Source: an uncultured Jannaschia sp. (lineage in GTDB: Bacteria > Pseudomonadota > Alphaproteobacteria > Rhodobacterales > Rhodobacteraceae). Taken from it: a stretch of 64,000 nt of DNA. The notes under the pieces are model-generated. The model was not told where the DNA came from, made no database searches, and saw nothing but the letters and a program-made list of their open reading frames with translations. The stretch covers positions 1-64,000 of the forward strand of contig NZ_CANLTQ010000011.1 of the NCBI RefSeq assembly GCF_947494025.1. The letters run 5' to 3'. The position numbers were made by a program, and so were the translations under genes. This document shows, one piece after another, positions 9,423-19,373 of the stretch. Numbering within the stretch: the first letter of the stretch is position 1; each line of letters starts with the position of its first letter.

Positions 9423-10832
9423 ATGACGGAACATCGATGCGACGTGGCCGTGATCGGGGCCGGCACGGCGGGGCTCGCGGCGGAGCGCGCCGCGCGGGCG
9501 GCGGGTGCGACGACCCGGCTCATCGACGAGCGCTTCGCCGGAACGGTCTGCGCGACGGTCGGCTGCATGCCGTCGAAGCTGTTGATCGCCGCGGGGCAGG
9601 CGGCGCACCGCGCCCGCCGCGCGCCGATTTTCGGGATCGAGCCGGGCGGGGTGACGGTGGACGGCGCCGCCGTGATGGCCCGGCTGCGGACGGAGCGCGA
9701 CCGCTTCGTCGCGGCCACGCGGGCCTCCTTCGACGAGCTGCCTTCGGGGACGTGTCTGAAGGGCCGGGCGCGGTTCACCGGACCCGCGCGGCTCGCGCTG
9801 GACACCGGCGACACGGTGGACGCCCGGGCCGTGGTGATCGCGGCGGGCGCCTTCCCGATGGTGCCGGGACCGTTCCAGGCTTTGGGCGATCTGGTCCTGA
9901 CGAACCGGACGGTGTTCGAGCTCGAAACGCTGCCCGGCTCGCTCGCGGTGATCGGCGGCGGGGCCATCGGGCTGGAGCTCGCGCAGGCCATGGCCCGCCT
10001 CGGCGTGCGCACCTCCCTCTTCGATCATGCCGAGACGCTGGGCGGGTCGAGGGACGCGGCGGTGCAGGGGGCGCTGGCGGAGGTTCTGGGCGAGGAGGTG
10101 ACCCTCCATCTCGGCGTCGAGGTCGAGGCCGAGCGGCTGGGGGACGCGGCCTGCCTCCGCTGGTCGGGCGCGTCCGAGGGGGAGGCGCGTTTCGAGCGCG
10201 TGCTCGTCGCCACCGGCCGGCCGCCACAACTCGCCGTTCTCGACCTCGAGGCCGCGGGGCTGCCGCTCGACGACGGGGGCGTGCCCCGGTTCGATCCGGG
10301 GACGCTGCAATGCGGCGACGCGCCGGTCTTCGTGGCGGGGGACGCGAATGGCGACCGCCCGGTGCTTCACGAAGCCGCCGACGAGGGGGCGCTGGCAGGG
10401 CGGAACGCCGCCGCCTGGCCCGACGTCGCGTCCGTGGCGCGTTCCGTGCCGTTCCGCCTGACCTTCACCGATCCGCCTTTCGCCGTGCTGGGCGCGCCGG
10501 CCGGGGAGGGGAGCGTCATCGGCACCGCGTCCTACGCCGATCAGGGGCGGGCGCGGGTGGAGGCGAGGGCGGAAGGACTCGTCCGCCTTTACGCCGACGC
10601 GCCGGACGGGCGGCTGACGGGGGCGGAACTCTTCGCGCCGGGAGCCGATCACATGGCACATCTGCTGGCGCTGGCGCTGGCGCGGGGGGAGACGGCGGCC
10701 GCGCTCCTCGACCTGCCGTTCTATCACCCGACGCTGGAGGAGGGGCTGAAGCCCGCGCTGCGCGAGATCTGCGGGGCCACGGAGGTCGCCTCGCGGAGCG
10801 GGCGGGACAACGGCGACCCGCCCGGCGCGTGA
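9423..10832 (+). CDS. Dihydrolipoyl dehydrogenase-like pyridine nucleotide-disulfide oxidoreductase
   Basis: DVAVIGAGTAGLAAERAARAAG; redox site CATVGCMPSK; second NAD domain AVIGGGAIGLELAQAMARLG. Confidence 0.88.
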   Translation: MTEHRCDVAVIGAGTAGLAAERAARAAGATTRLIDERFAGTVCATVGCMPSKLLIAAGQAAHRARRAPIFGIEPGGVTVDGAAVMARLRTERDRFVAATRASFDELPSGTCLKGRARFTGPARLALDTGDTVDARAVVIAAGAFPMVPGPFQALGDLVLTNRTVFELETLPGSLAVIGGGAIGLELAQAMARLGVRTSLFDHAETLGGSRDAAVQGALAEVLGEEVTLHLGVEVEAERLGDAACLRWSGASEGEARFERVLVATGRPPQLAVLDLEAAGLPLDDGGVPRFDPGTLQCGDAPVFVAGDANGDRPVLHEAADEGALAGRNAAAWPDVASVARSVPFRLTFTDPPFAVLGAPAGEGSVIGTASYADQGRARVEARAEGLVRLYADAPDGRLTGAELFAPGADHMAHLLALALARGETAAALLDLPFYHPTLEEGLKPALREICGATEVASRSGRDNGDPPGA

Positions 10833-10988
10833 AGGGCGGGGCGCGGGCTACGGAGCGCCGAAAGCCGCGGCGCGACGCTGACGGACGAGGAGGGCGCGTT
10901 CCGGAGAAACACGCCGCAGGTCGCGCCGGACCTCGGGCAGTCTCACGACCGATGCGCCTGCGACGTCGAGGACGACGATGGGGGCGCG

Positions 10989-12800
10989 TCAATCCCGGAG
11001 GCAGCGGTCGAGGTAATGGGCCGCCGAGATCAGGGCGAGGTGGGTGAAGGCCTGCGGGAAGTTCCCGAGCTGGTCGCCGGCGGGGCCCGTCTCCTCGGCG
11101 AAAAGGCCGAGATGGTTGCCGTAGCCCAGCATCTTGTCGAAGAGGTAGCGCGCCTGCTCCACGTCGCCGGCGCGGGCGAGGCATTCCACGTACCAGAACG
11201 AGCACATGTTGAACGTGCCCTCCAGCCCGTCGAGCCCGTCGTCGTTGGCCCCGTCCCGCGTGGCGTAGCGGAACACGAGACTGTCGTCGGTGAGCTCCCG
11301 ACCCACGGCCTCGAGCGTGGAAAGCCAGCGCGGATCGGTGGGCGAGATGAAGCGGACGAGCGGCATCAGCAGGCAGGACGCGTCGATCGCCTCGCTGTCG
11401 AGGCTCTGGACGAAGTAGCCGCGCGCCTCGTTCCAGAATTGCGTGTGGATCTCGGTGCGGATGGCGTCGCGGATGCTGCGCCAGCGTTCGATGGGGGCGG
11501 GCAGGGACCGCTTCACCGCGAGACGGACCCCGCGGTCGAAGGCCACCCAGCACATCAGGCGCGAATGTAGGAAGTGCCGCCGGCTCCCGCGCACCTCCCA
11601 GATGCCCTCGTCGGGCTCGTTCCAGTGCTCCTCCAGCCATGTCAGGTTGCGGACGATGCCTTCCCACGCGTACCAGGGCACCATGTGCCCGCTCTTGTCG
11701 ACCAGATAGACCGCGTCCATGGGCTCGCCGTAGATGTCGAGCTGAAGCTGGTCGTGCGCGGCATTGCCGACCCGGACGGGGGCGGAGCGCTGGTGGCCGC
11801 GCAGGCTGTCCAGCACGGTTTCCGGCAGGTCGGTGCGCCCGTCATAGCCGTAGAGCACGTGGAGCGGCCCGTTCCGCTCGGCATCGTCCTCCTCGCGGTG
11901 GGCCACGCAGGTGCCGAGCCAGCCCATGAACGCCTCCGCCTCCGCCCGGTGGCCGAGGCGGAGAAAGGCGTAGACGGCGAAGGCCCCGTCGCGGATCCAG
12001 GTGTAGCGGTAATCCCAGTTGCGCTCGCCGCCGATCCGCTCCGGCAGGCCGAAGGTCGCGGCGGCGAGGATCGAGCCGTGCCCGGCCGAGGTCAGCAGCT
12101 TCAGCGTCAGCGCGGAGCGGTTCACCGTATGGCGCCAGCGACCGCGATAGGTCGAGCGGTCGGTCCAGTCCCGCCAGAAGTTCGTGCAATGCTTGAAGGC
12201 CCCGACCGCCCAGGCGTCGAGATCCGCCTCGCATTCGGTCGCGGCGTCCTGAAGCACGAAAAGCGCGTTCTCCCCCGGGCCGAGGCGCAGGTCGGCGGCG
12301 ACGGCATCGTCTTCGACGCGGAGGGGCACGTTCGCGCATAGTCGCAGACGGGTCGCGTCGGCGCCGGTCGAGCGCATGACCACGCCGTTCTCCTCGGCCA
12401 CGCAATGCGTGCCGGCGCGGGCATAGTCGAAGCGGGGGGCGCAGCGCATCGTGACCCGGAACTCACCCCGGATGGCCTTGATGCGCCGCACCAGCCTCTG
12501 CGGCGCGCCCGCCCCCTGCGGCACCATGAAGTCGGAGATCTCGGCCACCCCGTGCTCCGACAGGAACCGGGTGAGCAGGACGTTGGTGTCGGGCAGGTAG
12601 AGCTGCCGGTGGCGGGCCTGCGGCAGCTCGGGCGTGATCGCGAACGCCCCGCCGCGCTCGCTGTCGAGCAGGCTCGCGAAGACGGAGGGGCTGTCGAAGC
12701 GGGGCCAGCAGAGGTGGTCGATCGTCCCGTCCAGTGTGACGAGCGCGGTGGTCGCGAGGTCTCCGATGATGCCGTGGTTCTCGATCGGGGTTTCGGTCAT
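10989..12800 (-). CDS. Glycoside hydrolase family 15 protein (glucoamylase/trehalase-like)
   Basis: MTETPIENHGIIGDLATTALVTLDGTIDHLCWPRFDSPSVFASLLD...ERNWDYRYTWIRDGAFAVYAFLRLG. Confidence 0.9.
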   Translation of the reverse strand: MTETPIENHGIIGDLATTALVTLDGTIDHLCWPRFDSPSVFASLLDSERGGAFAITPELPQARHRQLYLPDTNVLLTRFLSEHGVAEISDFMVPQGAGAPQRLVRRIKAIRGEFRVTMRCAPRFDYARAGTHCVAEENGVVMRSTGADATRLRLCANVPLRVEDDAVAADLRLGPGENALFVLQDAATECEADLDAWAVGAFKHCTNFWRDWTDRSTYRGRWRHTVNRSALTLKLLTSAGHGSILAAATFGLPERIGGERNWDYRYTWIRDGAFAVYAFLRLGHRAEAEAFMGWLGTCVAHREEDDAERNGPLHVLYGYDGRTDLPETVLDSLRGHQRSAPVRVGNAAHDQLQLDIYGEPMDAVYLVDKSGHMVPWYAWEGIVRNLTWLEEHWNEPDEGIWEVRGSRRHFLHSRLMCWVAFDRGVRLAVKRSLPAPIERWRSIRDAIRTEIHTQFWNEARGYFVQSLDSEAIDASCLLMPLVRFISPTDPRWLSTLEAVGRELTDDSLVFRYATRDGANDDGLDGLEGTFNMCSFWYVECLARAGDVEQARYLFDKMLGYGNHLGLFAEETGPAGDQLGNFPQAFTHLALISAAHYLDRCLRD

Positions 12801-12892
12801 GCGAACGGCCTGCTGCGCGGTTTCTGGGTTTCCCGGGCGTTTAGGACGAACGCGCCGGAGACGGAATTGCGCGGATTGTCCCAAGGCCGGCG

Positions 12893-13216
12893 TCAGGCGG
12901 CGCAGGGAGTCGTGGTGGCCACCGGCAGGAGCGACCAGAACGCGGCGACGAGCCCGACCCAGCCGCCGAGGACGCTGACCCGCCGCACGAGGGGTCGGTC
13001 GGCGCCGAAACGGTCCGAACGCAGGGCGCCGAGAAGCGCGACCTGCATGAGGATCGTCAGTCCCCACGCGGCGACGAGAAGAAGGCGCAACGGCGACGGG
13101 CCGTCCGCCGTGGCGTCCCAACCCGCCGCGCAGCCGAGACCCTGCAGCCCGTAGACGGCGCTGAAGGTCGCGAGCCAAAGGAGCGGCGCGACGAGGATGC
13201 GCGCGAGGTCGATCAC
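12893..13216 (-). CDS. Small multi-TM protein at end of oxidase operon (possible subunit IV-like)
   Basis: IDLARILVAPLLWLATFSAVYGLQGLGCAAGWD...; start overlaps the oxidase subunit I/III stop. Confidence 0.6.
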   Translation of the reverse strand: MIDLARILVAPLLWLATFSAVYGLQGLGCAAGWDATADGPSPLRLLLVAAWGLTILMQVALLGALRSDRFGADRPLVRRVSVLGGWVGLVAAFWSLLPVATTTPCAA

Positions 13217-15693
13217 GCGATGAGGCCCGGCAGATGGGCGAGCCCGAGGGTCGCCGCCGCCACCAGCGCCGCGTAATCGGCCCAAAGGCGGACGATCGGG
13301 AACTCGGCCCGGCGGGCGGGCGAGGTGTAGCCGCCCCGCACCCGCAACAGCAGGAAGCCAGTCATCAGCGCCAGCAGCGCCGCGTGGAACAGCGCGTAGC
13401 TGCCCATCATGGTCAGCGTGGCGTCGTAGGCATGGCCGGCCGGATCGGGGATGCGCCCGAGGAACGAGACGAGCGCGCCGAGGAGCGCCAGCGCCCCCGC
13501 CGCGGCGAGCAGGAGGCCCGGCACGGGGCGGCCCCGGCGATTGCCGCGGACCGCCAGACGCAGCCCGGCCGCGCCGGCGACGGCACCGCCCGCGCCGACG
13601 GCGAGCTCCGCCGGGGCGGCGGGAAGCCAGGCCGGGGGCGGCCAGCCCGGCGCCACGGTCCACAGGAACGCGTAGCCGAACAGGAGCGAGCCGAAGAGGG
13701 TCGCGTTCGCGGTGAGCAGAAAGACCGAGCCCCACCAGCCCGGCGCGCGGTCGGTTTCCCCGGCGAGGGGCAGGGCGAGGCCGTGCCCCGCATCCTGCGG
13801 CCCGGCATCTGCGCGCGCGCCCAGCCCCCAGACCCAGCGGCAGGCGAGCGCCGCGACGCCCGCGAGCGCCAGCGGCGTGATCCAGTAGGTCTTGAGAAGG
13901 AGCGACAGGAAGAAGAGCCCCGTCACCGCCGCCATGAGGACGGGCAGGGCGGTGTTCGGCGGAAAGATCACCATGTAGTCGGGCCGCCCGCTGCTCGTGT
14001 CGACGGTCAGCGTTTCCCGACGGTCCTGCGCGGGCGTGCCGAGATGACCCTCCCCCCGCGCGAGGCGGAGGGGCAGGGCGGGGTCGAACGCGAGCGGGTC
14101 GCGGTCCGTGACGCGGGGCAGGCTGGCGAAGTTGTAGGCCGGCGCGGGCAGCAGCATCGCCCATTCGAGCGTGCCGGCCTTCCACGGATTGCGGGCGGTG
14201 CGGGCCGAGATCATCGTGTGCAGCACCACGTCGATCAACACGAGCGCCAGGCCGATCGCCATGACGAAGCCGCTGATGGTGGAGACGAGGTTGATGGCGC
14301 TCCACCCAGTTTCGGGGTCGTAGGTCTCGATCCGGCGGCGCTGGCCCAGGAGGCCGACCCAGTGCATCGCGAGGAACGTGCCGTGGAAGCCGAGGAAAAT
14401 CAGCGCGAAGGCCGCCTCGCCCAGCTTGAAGAAGCGCCGTCGCCCGCTGAAATGCGGCAGCCAGTAATAGATGCCGGCCAGCACCGGAAAGACGAAGCCG
14501 CCGAACAGGACGTAATGGAGATGCGCGGTGATGAAGGCGGTGTCGTGCGCCTGCCAGTCGAAGGGCACCACGGCGACCATGACCCCGGTGAGCCCGCCCA
14601 TGACGAAGGTGGCGAAGAAGCCGAGGATGTGCAGCATCGGCAGGCGGAGTTGCGGACTGCCCTTCCAGAGCGTCCCGATCCAGGCGAAGATCTGCACCGC
14701 CGTCGGCACCGCCACCAGCGTCGAGGCCGCCGAGAAGAAGGCGAGCCCCATATGCGGGATGCCGGTGGTGAACATGTGGTGGACCCAGAGGCCGAAGCTC
14801 AGGAAGGCGAGCGCCACGGCCGCGGCGACCACCCAGCCGTAGCCCAACAGCGTGGTGCGGGCCATGACCGGCAGCACGGTCGAGACGATCCCCGCCGCCG
14901 GCAGGAAGATAATGTAGACCTCGGGATGGCCGAAAAGCCAGAACAGGTGCTGCCACAGAAGCGCGTCGCCCCCCAGGGCCACCTGGAAGAAGGGCATGCC
15001 GAAGGCGCGCTCGAGCTCCAGCAGGATCGAGCCGAGAATGAGCGGCGGGAACCCGGTCAGGATCATCAGCGAGGTGACGAGCGCGTACCACGCGAAGATC
15101 GGCATCCGGTCGAGCGACATGCCCGGCGCCCGGTATCGCAGGATCGAGACGGAAAACTCCACCGCCGCGGCGATGGCCGAGATCTCCACGAAGGTGATGC
15201 CGATCAGCCAGAAATCCGTATTAATCCCCGGTGAGTAGATCGCGCCGGACAGCGGCGGATACATGAACCAGCCGCCCTTCGGCGCGATGCCGAACAGAAG
15301 CGAGACCAGCATCATCGTGCCGCCGAAGGCGTAGCACCAGTAGCCGTAGGCGGTGAGGCGCGGAAAAGCGAGGTCGCGGGTGCCGAGCAGCTTCGGCAGC
15401 AGGTAGACCGCGAGCCCCTCGAAGGCGGGGATCGCGAACAGGAACATCATGATCGTTCCGTGCATCGTGAAAAGCTGGCTGTAGGTCTCTGCGCCCACGA
15501 AGGCCGAGTTCGCGGTGGCGAGCTGCGCCCGGATCAGCATGGCGAGCACGCCGCCCACGGCGAAGAAGAAGAACGCGGTAACGAGGAACATCCGGCCCAG
15601 ATCGGTGTGGTTCACCGTCGTGAACCAGCCGCGCCAGCCCGGGTCCGAGGCCCAGATCCGCGTGAGCCGGCGATGGCGGGCGAGCGTGTTCAC
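13213..15693 (-). CDS. Heme-copper oxidase subunit I fused to subunit III
   Basis: HGTIMMFLFAIP, WLFGHPEVYIIFLP, HHMFTTG, HLHYVLFGG (heme/CuB ligand motifs) followed by a subunit III-like TM region; GTG start. Confidence 0.92.
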   Translation of the reverse strand: MNTLARHRRLTRIWASDPGWRGWFTTVNHTDLGRMFLVTAFFFFAVGGVLAMLIRAQLATANSAFVGAETYSQLFTMHGTIMMFLFAIPAFEGLAVYLLPKLLGTRDLAFPRLTAYGYWCYAFGGTMMLVSLLFGIAPKGGWFMYPPLSGAIYSPGINTDFWLIGITFVEISAIAAAVEFSVSILRYRAPGMSLDRMPIFAWYALVTSLMILTGFPPLILGSILLELERAFGMPFFQVALGGDALLWQHLFWLFGHPEVYIIFLPAAGIVSTVLPVMARTTLLGYGWVVAAAVALAFLSFGLWVHHMFTTGIPHMGLAFFSAASTLVAVPTAVQIFAWIGTLWKGSPQLRLPMLHILGFFATFVMGGLTGVMVAVVPFDWQAHDTAFITAHLHYVLFGGFVFPVLAGIYYWLPHFSGRRRFFKLGEAAFALIFLGFHGTFLAMHWVGLLGQRRRIETYDPETGWSAINLVSTISGFVMAIGLALVLIDVVLHTMISARTARNPWKAGTLEWAMLLPAPAYNFASLPRVTDRDPLAFDPALPLRLARGEGHLGTPAQDRRETLTVDTSSGRPDYMVIFPPNTALPVLMAAVTGLFFLSLLLKTYWITPLALAGVAALACRWVWGLGARADAGPQDAGHGLALPLAGETDRAPGWWGSVFLLTANATLFGSLLFGYAFLWTVAPGWPPPAWLPAAPAELAVGAGGAVAGAAGLRLAVRGNRRGRPVPGLLLAAAGALALLGALVSFLGRIPDPAGHAYDATLTMMGSYALFHAALLALMTGFLLLRVRGGYTSPARRAEFPIVRLWADYAALVAAATLGLAHLPGLIA

Positions 15694-16346
15694 GGGCGTT
15701 CTCCGCGCAGAAAGGCGCTCCAGCCCGCCGCGTCGTGCGCGTGGACTTCGAAGTGGTGGCCGGCATAGCCCGCGCCGCTGTATTCGGCGCTCAGGCCGGC
15801 ATAGACCCCCGGACGGTCGGCCTCCAGCCGGAGCACGTTCACATGACCCGGGATCGCGTCGAGCTTGCCGGCGAGCCGGGGCACCCAGAAGCTGTGGATC
15901 ACGTCGCGGGTCGTGATGGCGACGTCCACCGGCCGGCCGGCGGGGATGTGGAGGACACCCTGCGTCACGCGGCCTTCCGCGTCGTCGTAGCCGAAGGACC
16001 AGATCCATCGCTGCGCCACGGCCGAGACGCTCACGACGTCCGAACCGGCCCGCGGCATCAGGCGCTCGCCCACCCAGAGCCCGTAGAACAACAGCGCGGC
16101 CAGGACGGCGAACGGGAAGGCGAGGCCGAGGCCGTGGATCCACACCCGTTCCCCGCGCGCGCCGTCCGCGCCGTCCGCCACGGGGCGCGACCGGAAGGCG
16201 CCCCAGAGAAGACCCGCCACGAGAAGGCAGATCAGCGCCGCGCCCGCCAGCATCACCCACCAGAGCGTCGCGATCGCCGCCGCGGCGGGCCCCGCCGGGG
16301 CGACGACGGACAACGCTTCGTTGCAACCCGCCAGCGCGAGCGGCAT
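15690..16346 (-). CDS. Terminal oxidase subunit II, CuA ligands apparently absent (quinol-oxidase-like); probable lipoprotein
   Basis: RDVIHSFWVPRLAGKLDAIPGHVN...YAGLSAEYSGAGYAGHHFEVHA; lipobox LALAGC near start; exact start uncertain (could be up to about 50 bp upstream). Confidence 0.82.
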   Translation of the reverse strand: MPLALAGCNEALSVVAPAGPAAAAIATLWWVMLAGAALICLLVAGLLWGAFRSRPVADGADGARGERVWIHGLGLAFPFAVLAALLFYGLWVGERLMPRAGSDVVSVSAVAQRWIWSFGYDDAEGRVTQGVLHIPAGRPVDVAITTRDVIHSFWVPRLAGKLDAIPGHVNVLRLEADRPGVYAGLSAEYSGAGYAGHHFEVHAHDAAGWSAFLRGERP

Positions 16347-16382
16347 TGATGCGAGAACGCCCCCGCGCAGGAGCCGCCGCCC

Positions 16383-16898
16383 GTGCCCGAACAGGTCCAG
16401 AACGCCGACGAGACCCTGATCGACCCGATCACCAGCCATCCCGGATGGGATCAGACGGAGTCGAAGATCTCGATCCACGGGCATCCGATCCACGCGATGA
16501 CGGTCTCCTTCCCGGTCGCGCTGACCTTCTGCACCTTCGGGGCCGACCTCCTCTACTGGTGGACGGGCGATCCGTTCTGGGCGCGGGCCGGCATCTGGGC
16601 GGCGGGAACCGGGTTCCTGTTCGGGATGCTGGCCGGGCTGTCGGGAACGATGGAGCTTTTGTTCGTGTCGGGCATCCGCGCGCGGGCCGCGGCCTGGACG
16701 CATTTCATCATCGCGGTCCTGCTGCTGGCGCTTCTGGGCACGAACTGGGGCCACCGGCTCTATGGCTATGAGACGGCGGTGCTGCCCTACGGGCTGCTTC
16801 TGTCGAGCGTCTGCGTGCTCGTGGTGGCGTTCACCGGATGGCATGGCGGCAAGCTCGTCTTCGACTATCGGCTGGGAACGTCGAAGGGCAGCGACTGA
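16383..16898 (+). CDS. DUF2231 family membrane protein
   Basis: SKISIHGHPIHAMTVSFPVALTFCTFGADLLYWWTGDPFWARAGIWAAGTGFLFGMLAGLSGTMELL. Confidence 0.85.
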   Translation: MPEQVQNADETLIDPITSHPGWDQTESKISIHGHPIHAMTVSFPVALTFCTFGADLLYWWTGDPFWARAGIWAAGTGFLFGMLAGLSGTMELLFVSGIRARAAAWTHFIIAVLLLALLGTNWGHRLYGYETAVLPYGLLLSSVCVLVVAFTGWHGGKLVFDYRLGTSKGSD

Positions 16899-17377
16899 TC
16901 CCTCGGCGTGGAAAGCCAGTCCGGAAAGCGGATGTCCCCCAGATCCGGCTTTGCCGTGACGAGGGTGATCACGGCAAGGATCGGGACCATCACCCCGAAG
17001 ACGAGCGGCAACGGAGGCGGCGGGCGATGCATGCCGGACGTTTCCGCCACGCGGACGAGGATGTTGCCGAGCCAGGCGTGGAAGGCGACCATCGCGCCCA
17101 CGAAAACGAGCTTCAGGAAGAGCCACGGCACGAACGCCTCGCGCAGGAAGATGAGCCAGGTGCCCGAGATCACCGCGATCACCGCCATGGGCGTCATCAG
17201 GAACGTGAAGGTGAGATGGGTCGAACGGCGCACGCGCGTGTAGTCCGCCTGCGCGATGGCCGGATCGTGGAGCGCCAGCATCAGCGGCAGCGCGATCAGC
17301 GCCGCGCACCAGACGCTGAGCGCCGTGACATGGAGCGCCTTCACGTGCGGGACCAGGACCGAAAGCGTCTCGATCAT
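16865..17377 (-). CDS. CopD/HemJ-like integral membrane protein
   Basis: VKALHVTALSVWCAALIALPLML...THLTFTFLMTPMAVIAVISGTWLIF...FLKLVFVGAMVAFHAWLG. Confidence 0.7.
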   Translation of the reverse strand: MIETLSVLVPHVKALHVTALSVWCAALIALPLMLALHDPAIAQADYTRVRRSTHLTFTFLMTPMAVIAVISGTWLIFLREAFVPWLFLKLVFVGAMVAFHAWLGNILVRVAETSGMHRPPPPLPLVFGVMVPILAVITLVTAKPDLGDIRFPDWLSTPRDQSLPFDVPSR

Positions 17378-18072
17378 GCCGGTGCCCGCCGGAGCGCGGT
17401 CCAGCCGCGCCGCGCCACGAACGCCGCCACCGCCGCGTAGGGCAGACCCGCCGGAACCCACATCAGGAGTCCGCCGAGCCGCTGGTCGTCGAGCGGCGCG
17501 AGGCCCCAGGCGAAGGGTGCGAGCAGATGCGCCTCGTAGAGCGGTTGCGGGGCGAAGAACAGGATCGCGCCGAGCATGCCCATCTGCGCGAAGGCCGCCA
17601 CGATCAGCGTCAGCGCCTCCACCCCGGAGCGCTCCGGCGCGAGGACGACGCGCCAGAACCAGACCGCGCTGCCCAGCAGGGAAAGCTGCATGAGCCAGTA
17701 GACCCCCACATGCGATAGCGCGAGGTCGTAGGCCCCGGGCCAGTGCCAGGCCCAGAGCGTCGCCGTCGACACCGCGAAGGCTGACGCCGGCAGGCCCGCG
17801 CCCCGCGGTCCGGCGGCCCGCACCAGAAGCGGAGCGGCCACCGCCACGAGTAGCACGTGATGCACCACGCGGGCGGAGAAGAGCGCGGAGGACAAAGCGC
17901 AGAGCGGCGACACGAAGGCGAGGAACAGGACCGCCACGGCGAGGCGCCCCGAGATGGTCCGCCAGACCAGTGCGGCGAGGAGCGCGAGCGCCCCCAGAAG
18001 GACCGGGTCGAGGTTCCAGCGCGACCAGAGCTCGGCCGGAAGGGGCGCGACGCCGCAATAGATTCGATCCAT
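17374..18072 (-). CDS. Cytochrome c oxidase assembly protein CtaG (caa3_CtaG family)
   Basis: SARVVHHVLLVAVAAPLLVRAAGPRG...ATLWAWHWPGAYDLALSHVGVYWLMQLSLLGSAVWFWRVVL; overlaps downstream membrane gene by 4 bp. Confidence 0.85.
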   Translation of the reverse strand: MDRIYCGVAPLPAELWSRWNLDPVLLGALALLAALVWRTISGRLAVAVLFLAFVSPLCALSSALFSARVVHHVLLVAVAAPLLVRAAGPRGAGLPASAFAVSTATLWAWHWPGAYDLALSHVGVYWLMQLSLLGSAVWFWRVVLAPERSGVEALTLIVAAFAQMGMLGAILFFAPQPLYEAHLLAPFAWGLAPLDDQRLGGLLMWVPAGLPYAAVAAFVARRGWTALRRAPA

Positions 18073-18221
18073 GTCGTCTCCGTTCGTCTTGGAGATCGGC
18101 CGGGGCAGGGGGCCGCCCCGCCATCGGTCCGGCGCGTTCCGGGCAGCCCGCGGGGATCCCGCGCCGCGCCCCATCTGTATCGGTTTCGGCCCGGCGGTCC
18201 AGCCCGAACGCGCCCGCCCGC

Positions 18222-19373
18222 TCAGCGGCGGCCGAGCTCGTCGAGGGCGTCGGGATCGGTCCTGTCACCGAGCAGGAGCGCGACGGGCCGGAGCGGCCGG
18301 ACATGCACGGAGATCACGGTGATCGCGATGGTGACGGGGACGGCGAGGACGGTCCCGACGATCCCCCAGACCCAACCCCAGAAGAGCAGGGCGACCAGCA
18401 CCACCAGCGGCGACAGCGCGACCTGCCGGCCCTGCACGCGTGGATCGACGTAGTTGCCCATGATCTGTTCGATGACGAGCAGGCCGCCGCCGATCGCCAG
18501 CGCCGTGCCGACGTCCTTTTGCAGAAAGGCATAGAGGATCGGGAGGATGCCCGCGATCAGCGAGCCGAAGGTCGGGATGAAGTTCAGGAAGAAGGCCAGC
18601 AGGCCCCAGACGATCAGCAGGTCGAGGCCGAAGATCCACAGCCAGGCCATGTAGAGGATCCCGGTCAGCAGGCCCATGAAAGCGCGTGCCAGCAGATACC
18701 ATCGCAACCGCTCGGCGACGACGCCGACTGCTTCCAGCGCGTCGTGACGGGATCCGCCGGCCAAGCTGGCGACCTTCTCCTTCCAGAGTGGGGCCTCGAT
18801 CAGCATCAGGAGGGTCAGGAAGAAGATCAGCACGAGAGAGCCCATGGTCGCCTCCGCGGCGCCAAGGATGGCCGAGGCATGTTCCGATGCCCATTCCGCC
18901 AGACGCGCGCCCGGGGAACGGTCCGACATGTCGAAGATCGCCTTGACACTGTCCGGAAGGATCCCGGTGTCGGTCTCCGCCGCCGGCACGCCTGACGTCC
19001 CCGACGCGGCACCTTCCGGGGACCGGAGGCCGCCGTCGAGGTCCAGGGGGAAGCGGTCCACCACCCGTCTCGCCGCGAACCAGACGGCGCCGAGAAAGAC
19101 AAGGAGAGCTCCCACGATCGTGCCCATCGCCGCGACGTGTCCGAGCCATCGAAGCCGGCCCGGCACGTGTGCGGCGATCCGGCGATCCACCGGCGCGACG
19201 AGAAGCACGAGAAAGACCGAAAAGACGAGGGGGACGACCACGGGGGCCGTCGCGCGCAGTGCCCAGCCAAGAAGAATCAGGGCGATCGCCACGACGCATC
19301 CCGGCAGCAGGGTCCCCGCAAGGCCCCGCGCGTCCCGGCGCTCCGGGTCGTCCCCCGGCGCGTCCCGGCTCAT
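18222..19373 (-). CDS. AI-2E family transporter (PerM-like)
   Basis: FFLNFIPTFGSLIAGILPILYAFLQKDVGTALAIGGGLLVIEQIMGNYVDPRVQGRQVALSPLVVLVALLFWGWVWGIVG. Confidence 0.93.
   Translation of the reverse strand: MSRDAPGDDPERRDARGLAGTLLPGCVVAIALILLGWALRATAPVVVPLVFSVFLVLLVAPVDRRIAAHVPGRLRWLGHVAAMGTIVGALLVFLGAVWFAARRVVDRFPLDLDGGLRSPEGAASGTSGVPAAETDTGILPDSVKAIFDMSDRSPGARLAEWASEHASAILGAAEATMGSLVLIFFLTLLMLIEAPLWKEKVASLAGGSRHDALEAVGVVAERLRWYLLARAFMGLLTGILYMAWLWIFGLDLLIVWGLLAFFLNFIPTFGSLIAGILPILYAFLQKDVGTALAIGGGLLVIEQIMGNYVDPRVQGRQVALSPLVVLVALLFWGWVWGIVGTVLAVPVTIAITVISVHVRPLRPVALLLGDRTDPDALDELGRR

Noticed and set aside
12893-15091. 732-aa minus ORF overlapping the oxidase gene
   Set aside because: Alternate frame of the oxidase gene except for its final ~108 aa, which were kept as the small membrane protein.
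13234-15234. 666-aa plus-strand ORF antisense to oxidase subunit I/III
   Set aside because: Shadow ORF from GC bias; no family motifs, while the minus strand has all heme-copper ligand motifs.
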